From: Planctomyces sp.
GTDB taxonomy: Bacteria; Planctomycetota; Planctomycetia; Planctomycetales; Planctomycetaceae
Assembly (NCBI GenBank): GCA_005798445.1
Contig: SYJG01000526.1
Location: forward strand, 1-33,584
DNA: 33,584 nt
Direction: 5' to 3'
Position 1 is the stretch's first letter. Every line of letters begins with the position of its first letter. Below are positions 24,089 through 31,567 of this stretch, in pieces. A program made the position numbers and the translations under genes. Under the pieces are notes generated by a model that saw only the letters and a list, made by a program, of their open reading frames with translations, did not search any database and had not been told where the DNA came from.

Positions 24089-25285
24089 GTGGCGTTCGAC
24101 CTGCGAGTGGATGAGCTTTTTGAACGGTATCAAGACCTTCAACGCTACGTTGGCTGGACGCCAGCCGACGCGGAGCGTGTGCGTCGAGCGGCACCACTGG
24201 TCGAGTCGTCGTTTCCAGAGTTGGTGGACGACTTCTACCGCGAGATCGCCGAGCATGACGCGACGCGCAAAGTGATTACCGGCGGTGATGCACAGGTCGA
24301 ACGGCTGAAGGGAACATTGCGAGCGTGGCTCCAGGAACTCGTCACTGGCCCGTATGACATTCAGTTCGTTGAACGTCGCTTTCGTGTCGGCTATCGGCAC
24401 GTCGAGATCGGTCTGAAGCAGATCTACGTTGAAGCCGCCGTCTCCCGGTTGCGAAATGGGTTGCAGCGTGTGCTCCGGCTCAATTGGCCTGCCGGGGGTG
24501 ATCTCACGGAACTGGCTGAGACGACGCGGTCCATGAATGCGCTGCTGGATCTCGACTTGGCGATCATCCAGGACGCCTATGAGACGGCCACGAATGACCG
24601 CTTGATGCGTGTGGAGCGGCTGGCGGCCATCGGCCGCGTCGCGGGCGGGGTCGCTCACGAGTTACGGAATCCGCTCAACGTGATGCGTACTTCGATCTAT
24701 TTTCTGCGAAACGCGAAGAGCGCGACTCCGGAGAAAATTGCCGAACACTTGCAGCGAATCGAACGGCAAGTCGGAGTGTCGGACTCGGTGATCTCGGCCT
24801 TGTCCGAATTCGCAAAGTTGCCGTCGGCGAATCTACAACCGCTGTCTATTCTCGACTGCCTCAAGAGATCGGTGCCAATCGACTCCTGGCCGGAGAGCGT
24901 GGAACTGGTGTGGGACATCCCAGCGAACTTGCCGCACGCTCTGGCCGATGAAAAGCAAATGCTCATCGTCTTCGGCAATTTGATCCGCAATGCGTGCGAC
25001 GCGATGCCCAACGGCGGACGATTGACGTTCTCGGCACGGCACCTGCAAGACCACATCGAGGTTGCAGTGACCGACACTGGCTGTGGCATCAAGGCAGAAG
25101 ACTTGCCTCGTATCCACGAGCCATTTCGTTCGACCAAAGCGCGCGGCATCGGATTGGGCTTGGCGATCTCTTTCGCCATTCTCGAAAAGAATAGCGGCAC
25201 GCTGAACGCCGTCAGCGAAGCCGGTCACGGCAGCACATTCACGGTAGTGCTGATGGCCGAAGAACGTCGTCGGGCCACTCCGTGA
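24089..25285 (+). CDS. Globin-coupled sensor histidine kinase
   Basis: 398 residues. Residues about 15-165 are a protoglobin (globin-coupled sensor) domain: YVGWTPADAERV, SFPELVDDFYREIAEHD and RRFRVGYRHVEIGLKQIYVE. H104 in VGYRHVEIGL matches the family's proximal heme histidine. A coiled linker leads to HisKA (H190 in GGVAHELRNPLNVM) and HATPase (NLIRNACDAMPNGG, DTGCGIK, GIGLGLAIS). Such kinases bind heme and respond to O2, CO or NO, and no membrane segment is present, so it should sense dissolved gas in the cytoplasm. The start is GTG 24089 with AAAGGGTG upstream. It is convergent with the NtrC-type activator gene, its most likely partner. Confidence 0.88.
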   Translation: MAFDLRVDELFERYQDLQRYVGWTPADAERVRRAAPLVESSFPELVDDFYREIAEHDATRKVITGGDAQVERLKGTLRAWLQELVTGPYDIQFVERRFRVGYRHVEIGLKQIYVEAAVSRLRNGLQRVLRLNWPAGGDLTELAETTRSMNALLDLDLAIIQDAYETATNDRLMRVERLAAIGRVAGGVAHELRNPLNVMRTSIYFLRNAKSATPEKIAEHLQRIERQVGVSDSVISALSEFAKLPSANLQPLSILDCLKRSVPIDSWPESVELVWDIPANLPHALADEKQMLIVFGNLIRNACDAMPNGGRLTFSARHLQDHIEVAVTDTGCGIKAEDLPRIHEPFRSTKARGIGLGLAISFAILEKNSGTLNAVSEAGHGSTFTVVLMAEERRRATP

Positions 25286-25339
25286 CTCGCGACGAGTGAT
25301 GCGATCTTCGTCCCCACGCCGGCCTCATACGACGGCCGG

Positions 25340-26746
25340 CTAACCAGTCTGCGAGGGTGCGCCGTCGAGGTCGTATTTCTCAAGCAACCGGTAGAGCGAC
25401 CGGCGTGAGATGCCCAGCACTTGAGCCGCGCGGCTTTTGTTGTATTTTTGTTTCTGCATGACCTCGACGACGCGAGCTTTCTCGATTGCGGACAGCGTTC
25501 CGTCGTCGGCTAATGCGGCCAGGATTGTTGTCACAGCGACCGCTGCTCCGGCCGTTGTCGTTGGATGCAGCACGATGGCCGGCAGTTCGTCGGTTGTGAT
25601 GAAGTGGTCTTCCGCGAGGATCTTCGCCCGCTCGATGACATTGATGAGCTGCCGAATATTGCCCGGCCAGTTGTACGCTTCCAAGGCTCGCAGCGCGTCG
25701 GGAGCAATCTGCCAATCACTTCCCAGGAAGTGATTCACGAGAAGAGCAATATCGCCTGCTCGAACTCGCAGCGGCGGCAGGTCGAGCGACATGACGTTGA
25801 TGCGGTAGTACAAGTCTTCGCGGAAACGATGATCGGCGACTTCGGTGGCGAGGTCGCGGTTCGTCGCAGTGATGACTCGCACGTTGACGCGACGCTCTTG
25901 CAGCGAGCCGACGCGGCGCATCGAACCGTCTTGCAGCACTCGCAACAGTTTCGCCTGCATGACACCGGGCATCTCGCCGATTTCGTCGATGAACAGCGTG
26001 CCGCCATTGGCGATTTCAAACAGACCGGGCTTGGCGGCGACGGCACCCGTGAACGCGCCCTTTTCGTGGCCGAAGAGTTCACTTTCGAGCAGCGTCTCGG
26101 TCAGTGCGGTGCAGTTGATTGAGATCAGCGGCTTAGCGGCTCGCGAGCTGTGCTCGTGCAATGAGCGGGCGACTAACTCTTTGCCGGTGCCGCTTTCGCC
26201 TTGGATCAAGATCGCTTTGTCGCTGGGGCCGGCTTTCGCAATCAGCTTGAAAACCTCCTGCATCGCGGGCGATTCGCCAATCATCCGCACCTTCGGCTGA
26301 TTTCGTTCGAGCACCGCCTTGAGCTGCACATTTTCTTGGCTGATCTGCCGTCGCTCGTATGCCTTTTGGATCAGCGTTTCGAGTTCCGCGAGCGAGAACG
26401 GTTTCGAGAGGAAGTCATACGCCCCGAGTTTCATGGCTTGCACGGCCGTCTCGACCGTCCCTTGGCCAGTCAGCAGGATGACTTCGCATTCCGGCGACAG
26501 TTCTTTGACACGTTGCAGCAAGTCAATGCCCGTTAGTCCCGGCATCGACATGTCGGACACGACGACATCGAACTGGCGATCTTGCAACAGCCGCAGCGCA
26601 TCATTGACTCCGGGAGCTTGTTGCACTTGAAACCCACGGCGAACGAAGCGCCGCGCGGCGGTGTCACGAAACTCATCGTCGTCATCGACGAACAGGAGTT
26701 CGACTTGGCTGGGATCGAAGGCGCTTTTCAAAGAGTCATCACTCAT
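25340..26746 (-). CDS. NtrC-family sigma-54-dependent response regulator
   Basis: 468 residues in the standard order: receiver (about 15-130, D65 in VVVSDMSMPG, K115 in LSKPFS), central AAA+ domain (about 155-385) and a Fis-type helix-turn-helix (about 425-462, NKSRAAQVLGISRRSLYRLL). The ATPase has Walker A GESGTGKE (183-190), the sigma-54 contact loop GAFTGA intact (230-235) and Walker B LFIDEIGE. When phosphorylated it should form a ring and open promoters bound by sigma-54 RNA polymerase. Four candidate promoters of that type lie in the next 6 kb, each before a stress gene. Its gene converges with the globin kinase. Confidence 0.95.
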   Translation of the reverse strand: MSDDSLKSAFDPSQVELLFVDDDDEFRDTAARRFVRRGFQVQQAPGVNDALRLLQDRQFDVVVSDMSMPGLTGIDLLQRVKELSPECEVILLTGQGTVETAVQAMKLGAYDFLSKPFSLAELETLIQKAYERRQISQENVQLKAVLERNQPKVRMIGESPAMQEVFKLIAKAGPSDKAILIQGESGTGKELVARSLHEHSSRAAKPLISINCTALTETLLESELFGHEKGAFTGAVAAKPGLFEIANGGTLFIDEIGEMPGVMQAKLLRVLQDGSMRRVGSLQERRVNVRVITATNRDLATEVADHRFREDLYYRINVMSLDLPPLRVRAGDIALLVNHFLGSDWQIAPDALRALEAYNWPGNIRQLINVIERAKILAEDHFITTDELPAIVLHPTTTAGAAVAVTTILAALADDGTLSAIEKARVVEVMQKQKYNKSRAAQVLGISRRSLYRLLEKYDLDGAPSQTG

Positions 26747-26763
26747 GACGGGTCTTTCCCAAT

Positions 26764-26878
26764 TTGGAGTGCGGCGACCGGAGTCGCCGCTTTTCTATTC
26801 GCGTCGTTCGCTCAAATCGTCACCGAGAATGTCTTCAACACGTTTTGAAAAGCGACGGCTTGGGCCGTCGCACTCCAA
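26764..26878. repeat. Paired hairpins forming an inverted repeat
   Basis: Left arm 26764-26795 carries GCGGCGAC-CGGA-GTCGCCGC and right arm 26847-26878 carries GCGACGGC-TTGG-GCCGTCGC. Both are perfect 8-base-pair stems with four-base loops, flanked by matching TTGGAGT and GAAAAG in inverted order. Stem differences between the arms are paired changes. Same design as 18931-19012. It lies between the universal stress protein gene and the NtrC gene and may end transcription of the former. Confidence 0.8.
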
Positions 26879-26886
26879 GACTTCGA

Positions 26887-27327
26887 TTAGTCTGATCGTT
26901 TCAGAACCAGAACTTCGCACGGCGAGTGTCGCAAAACCGATTCAGTGACGGAACCTAGCAGAAAACGTTTAACGCCGTGGTAGCCATGCGAGGGCATGAC
27001 AATCAAGTCTGCATGAGCCTCGGCCGCGAATTCGGCAATACGAGCCCCAGCATTCCCTTCCAAGACTTTTGAGCACACACCCGCGAACTGCGGACGTGAA
27101 TTCAGGTAATCAGCCAGATGCGTATTGGCGAGTTGCAGCCAACGCTCCGGCTCGACCGCGGCAATCACTTCTCCCGCGTAGGGGACGAAGTTGGGAACCA
27201 GAGCCACATGAACCACATGGACCTCTCCCGGTTGTCGAGTCATTTCCAAGGCCGTCTGAATGGCTTCGTCCGATGCGGAGGAGAAGTCGATCGGCACGAT
27301 CACTCGTTTCTTGGGGAACCAAGACAT
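26887..27327 (-). CDS. Universal stress protein (UspA family)
   Basis: 146 residues, one Usp domain. N-terminal VIVPIDFSSASDEAIQTALE and the ATP-binding signature near the end (MPSHGYHGVKRFLLGSVTES, then SPCEVLVLK) match the G-2x-G-9x-G(S) pattern of ATP-binding Usp proteins. These are dimeric cytoplasmic proteins induced by starvation, hypoxia and other stress. AGGAG eight bases before ATG 27327 supports the start. A strong sigma-54 promoter candidate lies at 27386-27400. It is divergent from a second usp gene at 27905. Confidence 0.92.
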   Translation of the reverse strand: MSWFPKKRVIVPIDFSSASDEAIQTALEMTRQPGEVHVVHVALVPNFVPYAGEVIAAVEPERWLQLANTHLADYLNSRPQFAGVCSKVLEGNAGARIAEFAAEAHADLIVMPSHGYHGVKRFLLGSVTESVLRHSPCEVLVLKRSD

Positions 27328-27385
27328 GATGATTGCTCCTATTTTTTTTGATGCGACGAAATGGATGAGCCGCCCACCGTCTTAG

Positions 27386-27400
27386 GCAAAGGCCGTGCCG
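27386..27400 (-). promoter_or_regulatory. Sigma-54 promoter of the leftward usp gene
   Basis: Minus-strand CGGCACGGCCTTTGC matches TGGCACG-N4-TTGC at all fixed positions but the first, with GG-N10-GC spacing. The GC is 59 bases before ATG 27327. Confidence 0.65.
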
Positions 27401-27449
27401 ACGTTTATTGGGGCGCAGAGTGATGTTTGCGCCTTCTCTGCGCTCTTTG

Positions 27450-27492
27450 CTTCTCCGCGGTGAAAGAAAACACACGATTCACCGCGGAGAAG
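27450..27492. repeat. Palindrome with 15-base arms
   Basis: CTTCTCCGCGGTGAA (27450-27464) and its exact complement (27478-27492) are separated by 13 bases, and similarity extends outward with mismatches (CTCTTTG/TGAAGAG). It is probably a dispersed repeat, though it lies 50-100 bases upstream of the leftward sigma-54 site, where an activator could bind. Confidence 0.7.
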
Positions 27493-27721
27493 TGAAGAGC
27501 ACAGAGAACACTGTGTCTCCATCAGCGCAAAGATCAATCTGTGCGCCAATAACCGCCTCGCCATCGGCGTGCGCGCCCACGCGGGTGGCGTTGGGGTCAA
27601 GCAATTCACGCGACCTTCGCGCGATGAGTGTGCGGCTGAGTGGGTCAATGTGCGGAGCTGTCACAAATAGTGCGTGCGAATCCGCTCAAAGCGGCCGTGG
27701 TTCTGCGACTGGAGCGCACGT

Positions 27722-27823
27722 GGCTCGCGTGCGATGGCTTGTCGTTTGTGCGTTCGCGAACCGCACTCGGCCGCACTCGGCCGCACTCGGCCGCACTCGG
27801 CCGCACTCGGCCGCACGCGAGCC
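27722..27823. repeat. 10-base tandem array inside 12-base inverted repeats
   Basis: CCGCACTCGG is repeated five times without change from 27761 to 27810, followed by a partial sixth copy. GGCTCGCGTGCG (27722-27733) and its complement (27812-27823) bracket the array. The unit length is close to one turn of DNA. The array ends about 30 bases before the sigma-54 site at 27840. Confidence 0.85.
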
Positions 27824-27839
27824 GCGTGCACCGCGCCTT

Positions 27840-27854
27840 TGGCATCGCGCTTGC
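27840..27854 (+). promoter_or_regulatory. Sigma-54 promoter of the rightward usp gene
   Basis: TGGCATCGCGCTTGC, followed by A, keeps TGGCA and TTGCA with exact GG-N10-GC spacing. The GC is 51 bases before ATG 27905. Confidence 0.7.
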
Positions 27855-27904
27855 AAGGTCATTGGCCAAGACCCACTCACTTCGTTTAGGAAAGGACGGC
27901 TATC

Positions 27905-28360
27905 ATGCTCACGCTCAAGAGGATTCTGTGCCCGGTCGATTTCAGCGAACTCAGCTTGAACGCACTGACGTTCGCGGTCGATCTGGCATCCAAGTTTCAA
28001 GCGGAACTGCATCTGCTGCATGTCTTCGAGGGCTACGATGCGATCTCGTTGAACCCAGAGACGGCGATGATTCCGATGCCGCAGTGGCTCACTGAACTGC
28101 GGAAGGTTTGTCACGAAAAGCTCGCGGCTCTGCCGAATGCAGACCTCGCCGCACGTTGTCCCTCGATCGTGCGAGCACATCGCGAAGGCCCGGCCATCCA
28201 CGAAATTCTCGAATACGCGGCGCACCAAAAGATCGACCTGATCGTGTTGGCGACTCACGGCCGCACCGGGATCAAGCATCTCTTGATGGGCAGCGTCGCA
28301 GAGAACGTCGTCCGCAGCGCCAGTTGTCCGGTCCTCACCATTCGAGGGACCGGCTCGTAG
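27905..28360 (+). CDS. Universal stress protein (UspA family)
   Basis: 151 residues. ILCPVDFSELSLNALTFAVD opens the fold and the ATP-binding signature THGRTGIKHLLMGSVAENVV plus SCPVLTIR closes it. AGGAAAGGA lies shortly before ATG 27905. The acyl-CoA synthetase starts 38 bases after the stop, so the two are probably one transcript driven by the sigma-54 site at 27840. It resembles the mini-Usp at 30537-30737 more than the Usp at 26887-27327. Confidence 0.93.
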   Translation: MLTLKRILCPVDFSELSLNALTFAVDLASKFQAELHLLHVFEGYDAISLNPETAMIPMPQWLTELRKVCHEKLAALPNADLAARCPSIVRAHREGPAIHEILEYAAHQKIDLIVLATHGRTGIKHLLMGSVAENVVRSASCPVLTIRGTGS

Positions 28361-28398
28361 CGCTGTCCCCTGACCGTTTGGTGAATTGGAACCAGAAC

Positions 28399-30531
28399 AT
28401 GGGCGTGCGGAACCTCGACGCAATCTTCCGACCAAGCAGCGTGGCCGTGATCGGCGCGAGCAACTCCGTTGGTTCCGTCGGAGCTACGCTCTGGCAAAAC
28501 TTGGCGAGCAGCGGATTCACCGGCGACGTCTTTCCGATCAATCCCAAACATGACTGTGTGCAAGGCACACGAGCGTTCGCTTCCACCAAGCAGGTTCCGC
28601 AAGCGATCGACTTGGCGGTGATCTGTGTGCCGGCTCCGGCGGTTCCGAGTGTCGTGCGCGAATGCGGCGAAGCGGGCGTGCGTGGCGTGATCATCATCTC
28701 CGCCGGGTTTCGTGAAGTGGGCACGGCCGGTCGCGAGTTGGAAGAGGCCGTGCAGCGTGAAGCCGTTCGGTTTGACGGACTGCGCATCGTCGGACCAAAT
28801 TGCTTGGGAGTGATCGTCCCCGAACTGCGGCTCAGCGCCAGTTTCGCGGCGGGAATGCCGCAGCCGGGGCGAGTCGCGCTGCTGTCGCAATCGGGAGCGT
28901 TGTGTACCGCGATCCTCGATTGGGCCATTGAGCAACAGATCGGGTTCTCGGCGTTCGTGTCGGCAGGCAACATGCTGGACGTCAGCATGGCCGACCTCAT
29001 CGACTACTTCGCGGCCGACCCGCAGACCGAGTCGCTGATTCTCTACATCGAATCGCTCAATCACTCGCGAGATTTTCTGTCCGCCGCGCGAGCCTTCGCT
29101 CGGCACAAGCCGATCGTGGCCTACAAGGCGGGGCGGTTCGCCGAGTCCGCTCAGGCTGCGGCCTCGCACACCGGAGCGCTCGCGGGCGTCGATGCTGTTT
29201 ACGAAGCGGCCTTCCGTCGAGCAGGCATCGAGCGCGTGTTTTCCGTGGACGACCTGTTCGACTGCGCCGAACTGCTGGCTCGACAAAGTCCGCCGCGAGG
29301 GCCACGGCTGGCCATCGTCACGAACGCCGGCGGCCCCGGCGTGATGGCGATCGATGTGCTCATGGAGCAACGCGGGCAACTCGCAAAGTTGTCTGCTGTG
29401 ACGATGGAACGGCTCAATCGGGCACTGCCGCCGCACTGGTCGCACAACAATCCGGTCGATGTGCTCGGCGACGCGACGCCGGAACGATACGCGACCGCGC
29501 TTGAGGCGGTCCTCGCCGACGAGGGAGTGGATGCCGCGCTAATTGTCCTCACCCCGCAGGCGATGACCGAACCGACACGCATCGCTCAGCTCGTCGCTGC
29601 CACTGCGAACCGGCATCGCAAACCGCTGCTCGCGGCTTGGATGGGCGGGGCGATGGTCCGTGAAGGCCATCAAGTCCTGCACGAGTCCGCGATCCCGACT
29701 TACACCTCGCCCGAACAGGCCGTGCGAGCCTTCATGCACTTGGTCTCGTATGCGGCCCGGCGCGAGCTACTGCATGAGATGCCTCGCGATATGCGGATCA
29801 CCTGGCCTCGCGATCGAACGGCGATTCGGCAGGAGTTCCTGACGCGGTTCAAAGGGCAGGCTCCGTCAACATTCTTTTCGGAAGACGACTCGAAAGCACT
29901 GCTCGCGGAATACGGTATTCCCGTCAGCCAGCCGATCGCTGCCACGACAGCCGATGAAGCGGTTGAGGTCGCGCGGCGAATCGGCTTCCCGGTCGTGATG
30001 AAGATTCGTTCGCCCGACATCACGCACAAGACGGACGTCGGCGGTGTGGCATTGAACCTGACAATCGAATCCGAAGTGCGAAGCGCCTTCAACCAGATGC
30101 TCGCTTCGGTGAAATCCAAACGCCCTGACGCGGTGATCGACGGCGTGACGTTGCAGCCGATGATCACCGCCGCTCGTGGTGTCGAGTTGCTTGTCGGAGC
30201 CAAGCGCGATCCGGTGTTCGGTTCCGTGCTGCTCGTCGGAGCGGGCGGCGTCATGGCTGAACTGCTGCAAGACCGAACATTGGAACTGCCACCACTCGAT
30301 GAGCGGTTAGCTCGGCGGATGTTGGAGAGCCTGCGCGTGTGGCCGCTGCTGCAAGGCTATCGCGGCCGGCCGGGCGTGGACGTCGAGCGGCTGATCGAGG
30401 TCTTGATTCGATTCTCGTTTCTCGTGACCGATTGGCCGGAACTCAGCGAGATCGACATCAACCCGCTACTGGTCACCGCCGATCGGCTGATCGCGTTGGA
30501 CGCGCGCATGCGCTGGCTTTCGGTGCCGTAG
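28399..30531 (+). CDS. ADP-forming acetyl/acyl-CoA synthetase, alpha-beta fusion
   Basis: 710 residues, the usual length of the fused form. Order: CoA-binding domain (about 5-100, PSSVAVIGASNSVGSVGATL), succinyl-CoA-synthetase-like domains (about 130-450) with the phospho-histidine motif AASHTGALAG, and a C-terminal ATP-grasp domain (about 490-705, GFPVVMKIRSPDITHKTDVG). It makes ATP from acyl-CoA and ADP plus phosphate, a substrate-level step useful when respiration is limited. The start is ATG 28399, where similarity begins; the open frame extends further left inside the usp gene but is not protein-like there. Same operon as the upstream usp gene. Confidence 0.9.
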   Translation: MGVRNLDAIFRPSSVAVIGASNSVGSVGATLWQNLASSGFTGDVFPINPKHDCVQGTRAFASTKQVPQAIDLAVICVPAPAVPSVVRECGEAGVRGVIIISAGFREVGTAGRELEEAVQREAVRFDGLRIVGPNCLGVIVPELRLSASFAAGMPQPGRVALLSQSGALCTAILDWAIEQQIGFSAFVSAGNMLDVSMADLIDYFAADPQTESLILYIESLNHSRDFLSAARAFARHKPIVAYKAGRFAESAQAAASHTGALAGVDAVYEAAFRRAGIERVFSVDDLFDCAELLARQSPPRGPRLAIVTNAGGPGVMAIDVLMEQRGQLAKLSAVTMERLNRALPPHWSHNNPVDVLGDATPERYATALEAVLADEGVDAALIVLTPQAMTEPTRIAQLVAATANRHRKPLLAAWMGGAMVREGHQVLHESAIPTYTSPEQAVRAFMHLVSYAARRELLHEMPRDMRITWPRDRTAIRQEFLTRFKGQAPSTFFSEDDSKALLAEYGIPVSQPIAATTADEAVEVARRIGFPVVMKIRSPDITHKTDVGGVALNLTIESEVRSAFNQMLASVKSKRPDAVIDGVTLQPMITAARGVELLVGAKRDPVFGSVLLVGAGGVMAELLQDRTLELPPLDERLARRMLESLRVWPLLQGYRGRPGVDVERLIEVLIRFSFLVTDWPELSEIDINPLLVTADRLIALDARMRWLSVP

Positions 30532-30536
30532 CCGAG

Positions 30537-30737
30537 TCATTGGTTTCGCACGGTGAGCACCGGACATGTGGCATAGCGGACGATGTTCTCGGCCACGCTT
30601 CCAAGCAACATGTGCTTGACGCCCCGTCGGCCGTAAGTCCCTTGGACAATGAGGTCGATGTTGCTGGCATAGCGAATCGCGTTCTCGCTGAATTCACAGA
30701 AATCAGTCGGACAGAGAATGCTGTGCAGTTTGACCAT
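30537..30737 (-). CDS. Mini universal stress protein with a large internal in-frame deletion
   Basis: 66 residues instead of about 145. The first 20 (MVKLHSILCPTDFCEFSENA) are a normal Usp start. From residue 28 the sequence jumps to the normal Usp end: IDLIVQGTYGRRGVKHMLLG, then SVAENIVRYATCPVLTVRNQ. About 80 middle residues (beta 2 to beta 3 and their helices) are absent, yet the frame is open and AAAGGA lies seven bases before ATG 30737. It could be a decayed copy or a small protein that pairs with full Usp proteins. It ends six bases after the synthetase gene, convergent with it. Confidence 0.75.
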   Translation of the reverse strand: MVKLHSILCPTDFCEFSENAIRYASNIDLIVQGTYGRRGVKHMLLGSVAENIVRYATCPVLTVRNQ

Positions 30738-30775
30738 GATGGGTTCCTTTCAACAAATGGAATCCGAATTCGCGC

Positions 30776-30847
30776 AGGCGAGCCGGGCGGCGTTCGCCCC
30801 CGGACAGCGATGGTGTGGTCCGGGGGCTAACGCCGCCCGGCTCGCCT
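30776..30847. repeat. Long hairpin with 30-base arms
   Basis: The arms 30776-30805 and 30818-30847 match over 29 of 30 bases (AGGCGAGCCGGGCGGCGTT, then GCCCCCGGAC) around a 12-base loop. It lies between the stop of the cytochrome c' gene and the start of the mini-Usp gene, both on the minus strand, so it could terminate or weaken transcription between them. GC-rich planctomycete-style repeat. Confidence 0.85.
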
Positions 30848-30869
30848 CGGTCACACACGCACCGGACCA

Positions 30870-31379
30870 CTAACGACCCGGACGATCGGCGATTAAGTTG
30901 GCTCTGGTCCATTTGTGACACTCGATGCACTGCATGGTCGCCTCCAACCACGTCAGTGCGGACGCTTCGAGCTTTCCGTCCTTGGCGTTCTTGGAGAGCC
31001 GCTTGGTGATTTTCAGGAAGTCATTGCTGTGCTCACGAAAGAAAGGATCGTTTGTGACGCGCCACTTCTCAGCAGCGCTCATGTCTTCCAGCCTGGCGGC
31101 TCCCTCTTGGATCAACTCGAAGTCCTCCAGAGCCAACCCCGCCAGGATTTTCTGCGAGGCATCCAGCTTCCTCCGCATGAAGATTGAGATTCCCTTTCGA
31201 ACGGGAGTGGCCTTCTCGTCGTCCTTCTGCGGAGCCTTCGCGGCATCCTTCTTCTGAATCGGCTCGGCCTTCTTTGGCGGCTGAGTCTCCTGCGTTGCGG
31301 CGAACTGTGTCATTGTCAGACCCCCAGCGCCAATCAACGCGACGGCCAATGCGCTCCAACCCCATCGAGCCGCCTTCAT
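30870..31379 (-). CDS. Cytochrome c'-like secreted heme protein
   Basis: 169 residues. A signal peptide/anchor (WGWSALAVALIGAGGLTMTQ) is followed by a charged linker rich in K, P and E (30-60) and a helical domain ending in CIECH (151-155). A single heme site at the C-terminal end of a four-helix-size domain is the plan of cytochrome c', which binds NO and CO and protects against NO. The start at ATG 31379 has AAAGGAG seven bases before it; the open frame extends to 31538 but that part is not protein-like. A sigma-54 site is at 31430-31444. Confidence 0.8.
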   Translation of the reverse strand: MKAARWGWSALAVALIGAGGLTMTQFAATQETQPPKKAEPIQKKDAAKAPQKDDEKATPVRKGISIFMRRKLDASQKILAGLALEDFELIQEGAARLEDMSAAEKWRVTNDPFFREHSNDFLKITKRLSKNAKDGKLEASALTWLEATMQCIECHKWTRANLIADRPGR

Positions 31380-31429
31380 CACAAGTCTCCTTTGGAAGAG
31401 TGAGACACCGAACACGCTGAGTCTGTTTG

Positions 31430-31444
31430 GCAAACGGTGTTCCA
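31430..31444 (-). promoter_or_regulatory. Sigma-54 promoter of the cytochrome c'-like gene
   Basis: Minus-strand TGGAACACCGTTTGC keeps TGG, AC and TTGC with GG-N10-GC spacing. The GC is 51 bases before ATG 31379. Confidence 0.65.
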
Positions 31445-31510
31445 TGCGCGGCCAAGTCACAAATTCGCCCGTGGAAGATCCGCGTTGTTGAATTCGCCCG
31501 ACCTGTCTGA

Positions 31511-31541
31511 GCGGTGCCGCACAATTCAGACGCGGCACCGC
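31511..31541. promoter_or_regulatory. Inverted repeat, candidate activator-binding site
   Basis: GCGGTGCCGC (31511-31520) and its exact complement (31532-31541) are 11 bases apart, centred about 107 bases upstream of the expected transcription start of the cytochrome c'-like gene, a usual distance for NtrC-type enhancer sites. Confidence 0.4.
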
Positions 31542-31567
31542 ACAGTGCGCGGTCGCTCACGGGTGAG

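Larger units (their letters stand above)
27328..27904. other. Regulatory spacer between divergent stress genes
   Basis: 577 bases without a credible gene. From left to right it holds a sigma-54 site for the leftward usp gene, a 15-base palindrome (27450-27492), two GTGCGG copies 20 bases apart (about 27630 and 27650), a 10-base tandem array flanked by 12-base inverted repeats (27722-27823), and a sigma-54 site for the rightward usp gene. The layout suggests a shared activator-binding region. Confidence 0.55.

Noticed and set aside
27761..27816. CRISPR array
   Set aside because: Units are 10 bases and directly adjacent with no spacers and no cas genes; it is a simple tandem repeat.
28108..28398. 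N-terminal extension of the acyl-CoA synthetase
   Set aside because: The region is the end of the usp gene in another frame; similarity to the synthetase family begins at 28399.
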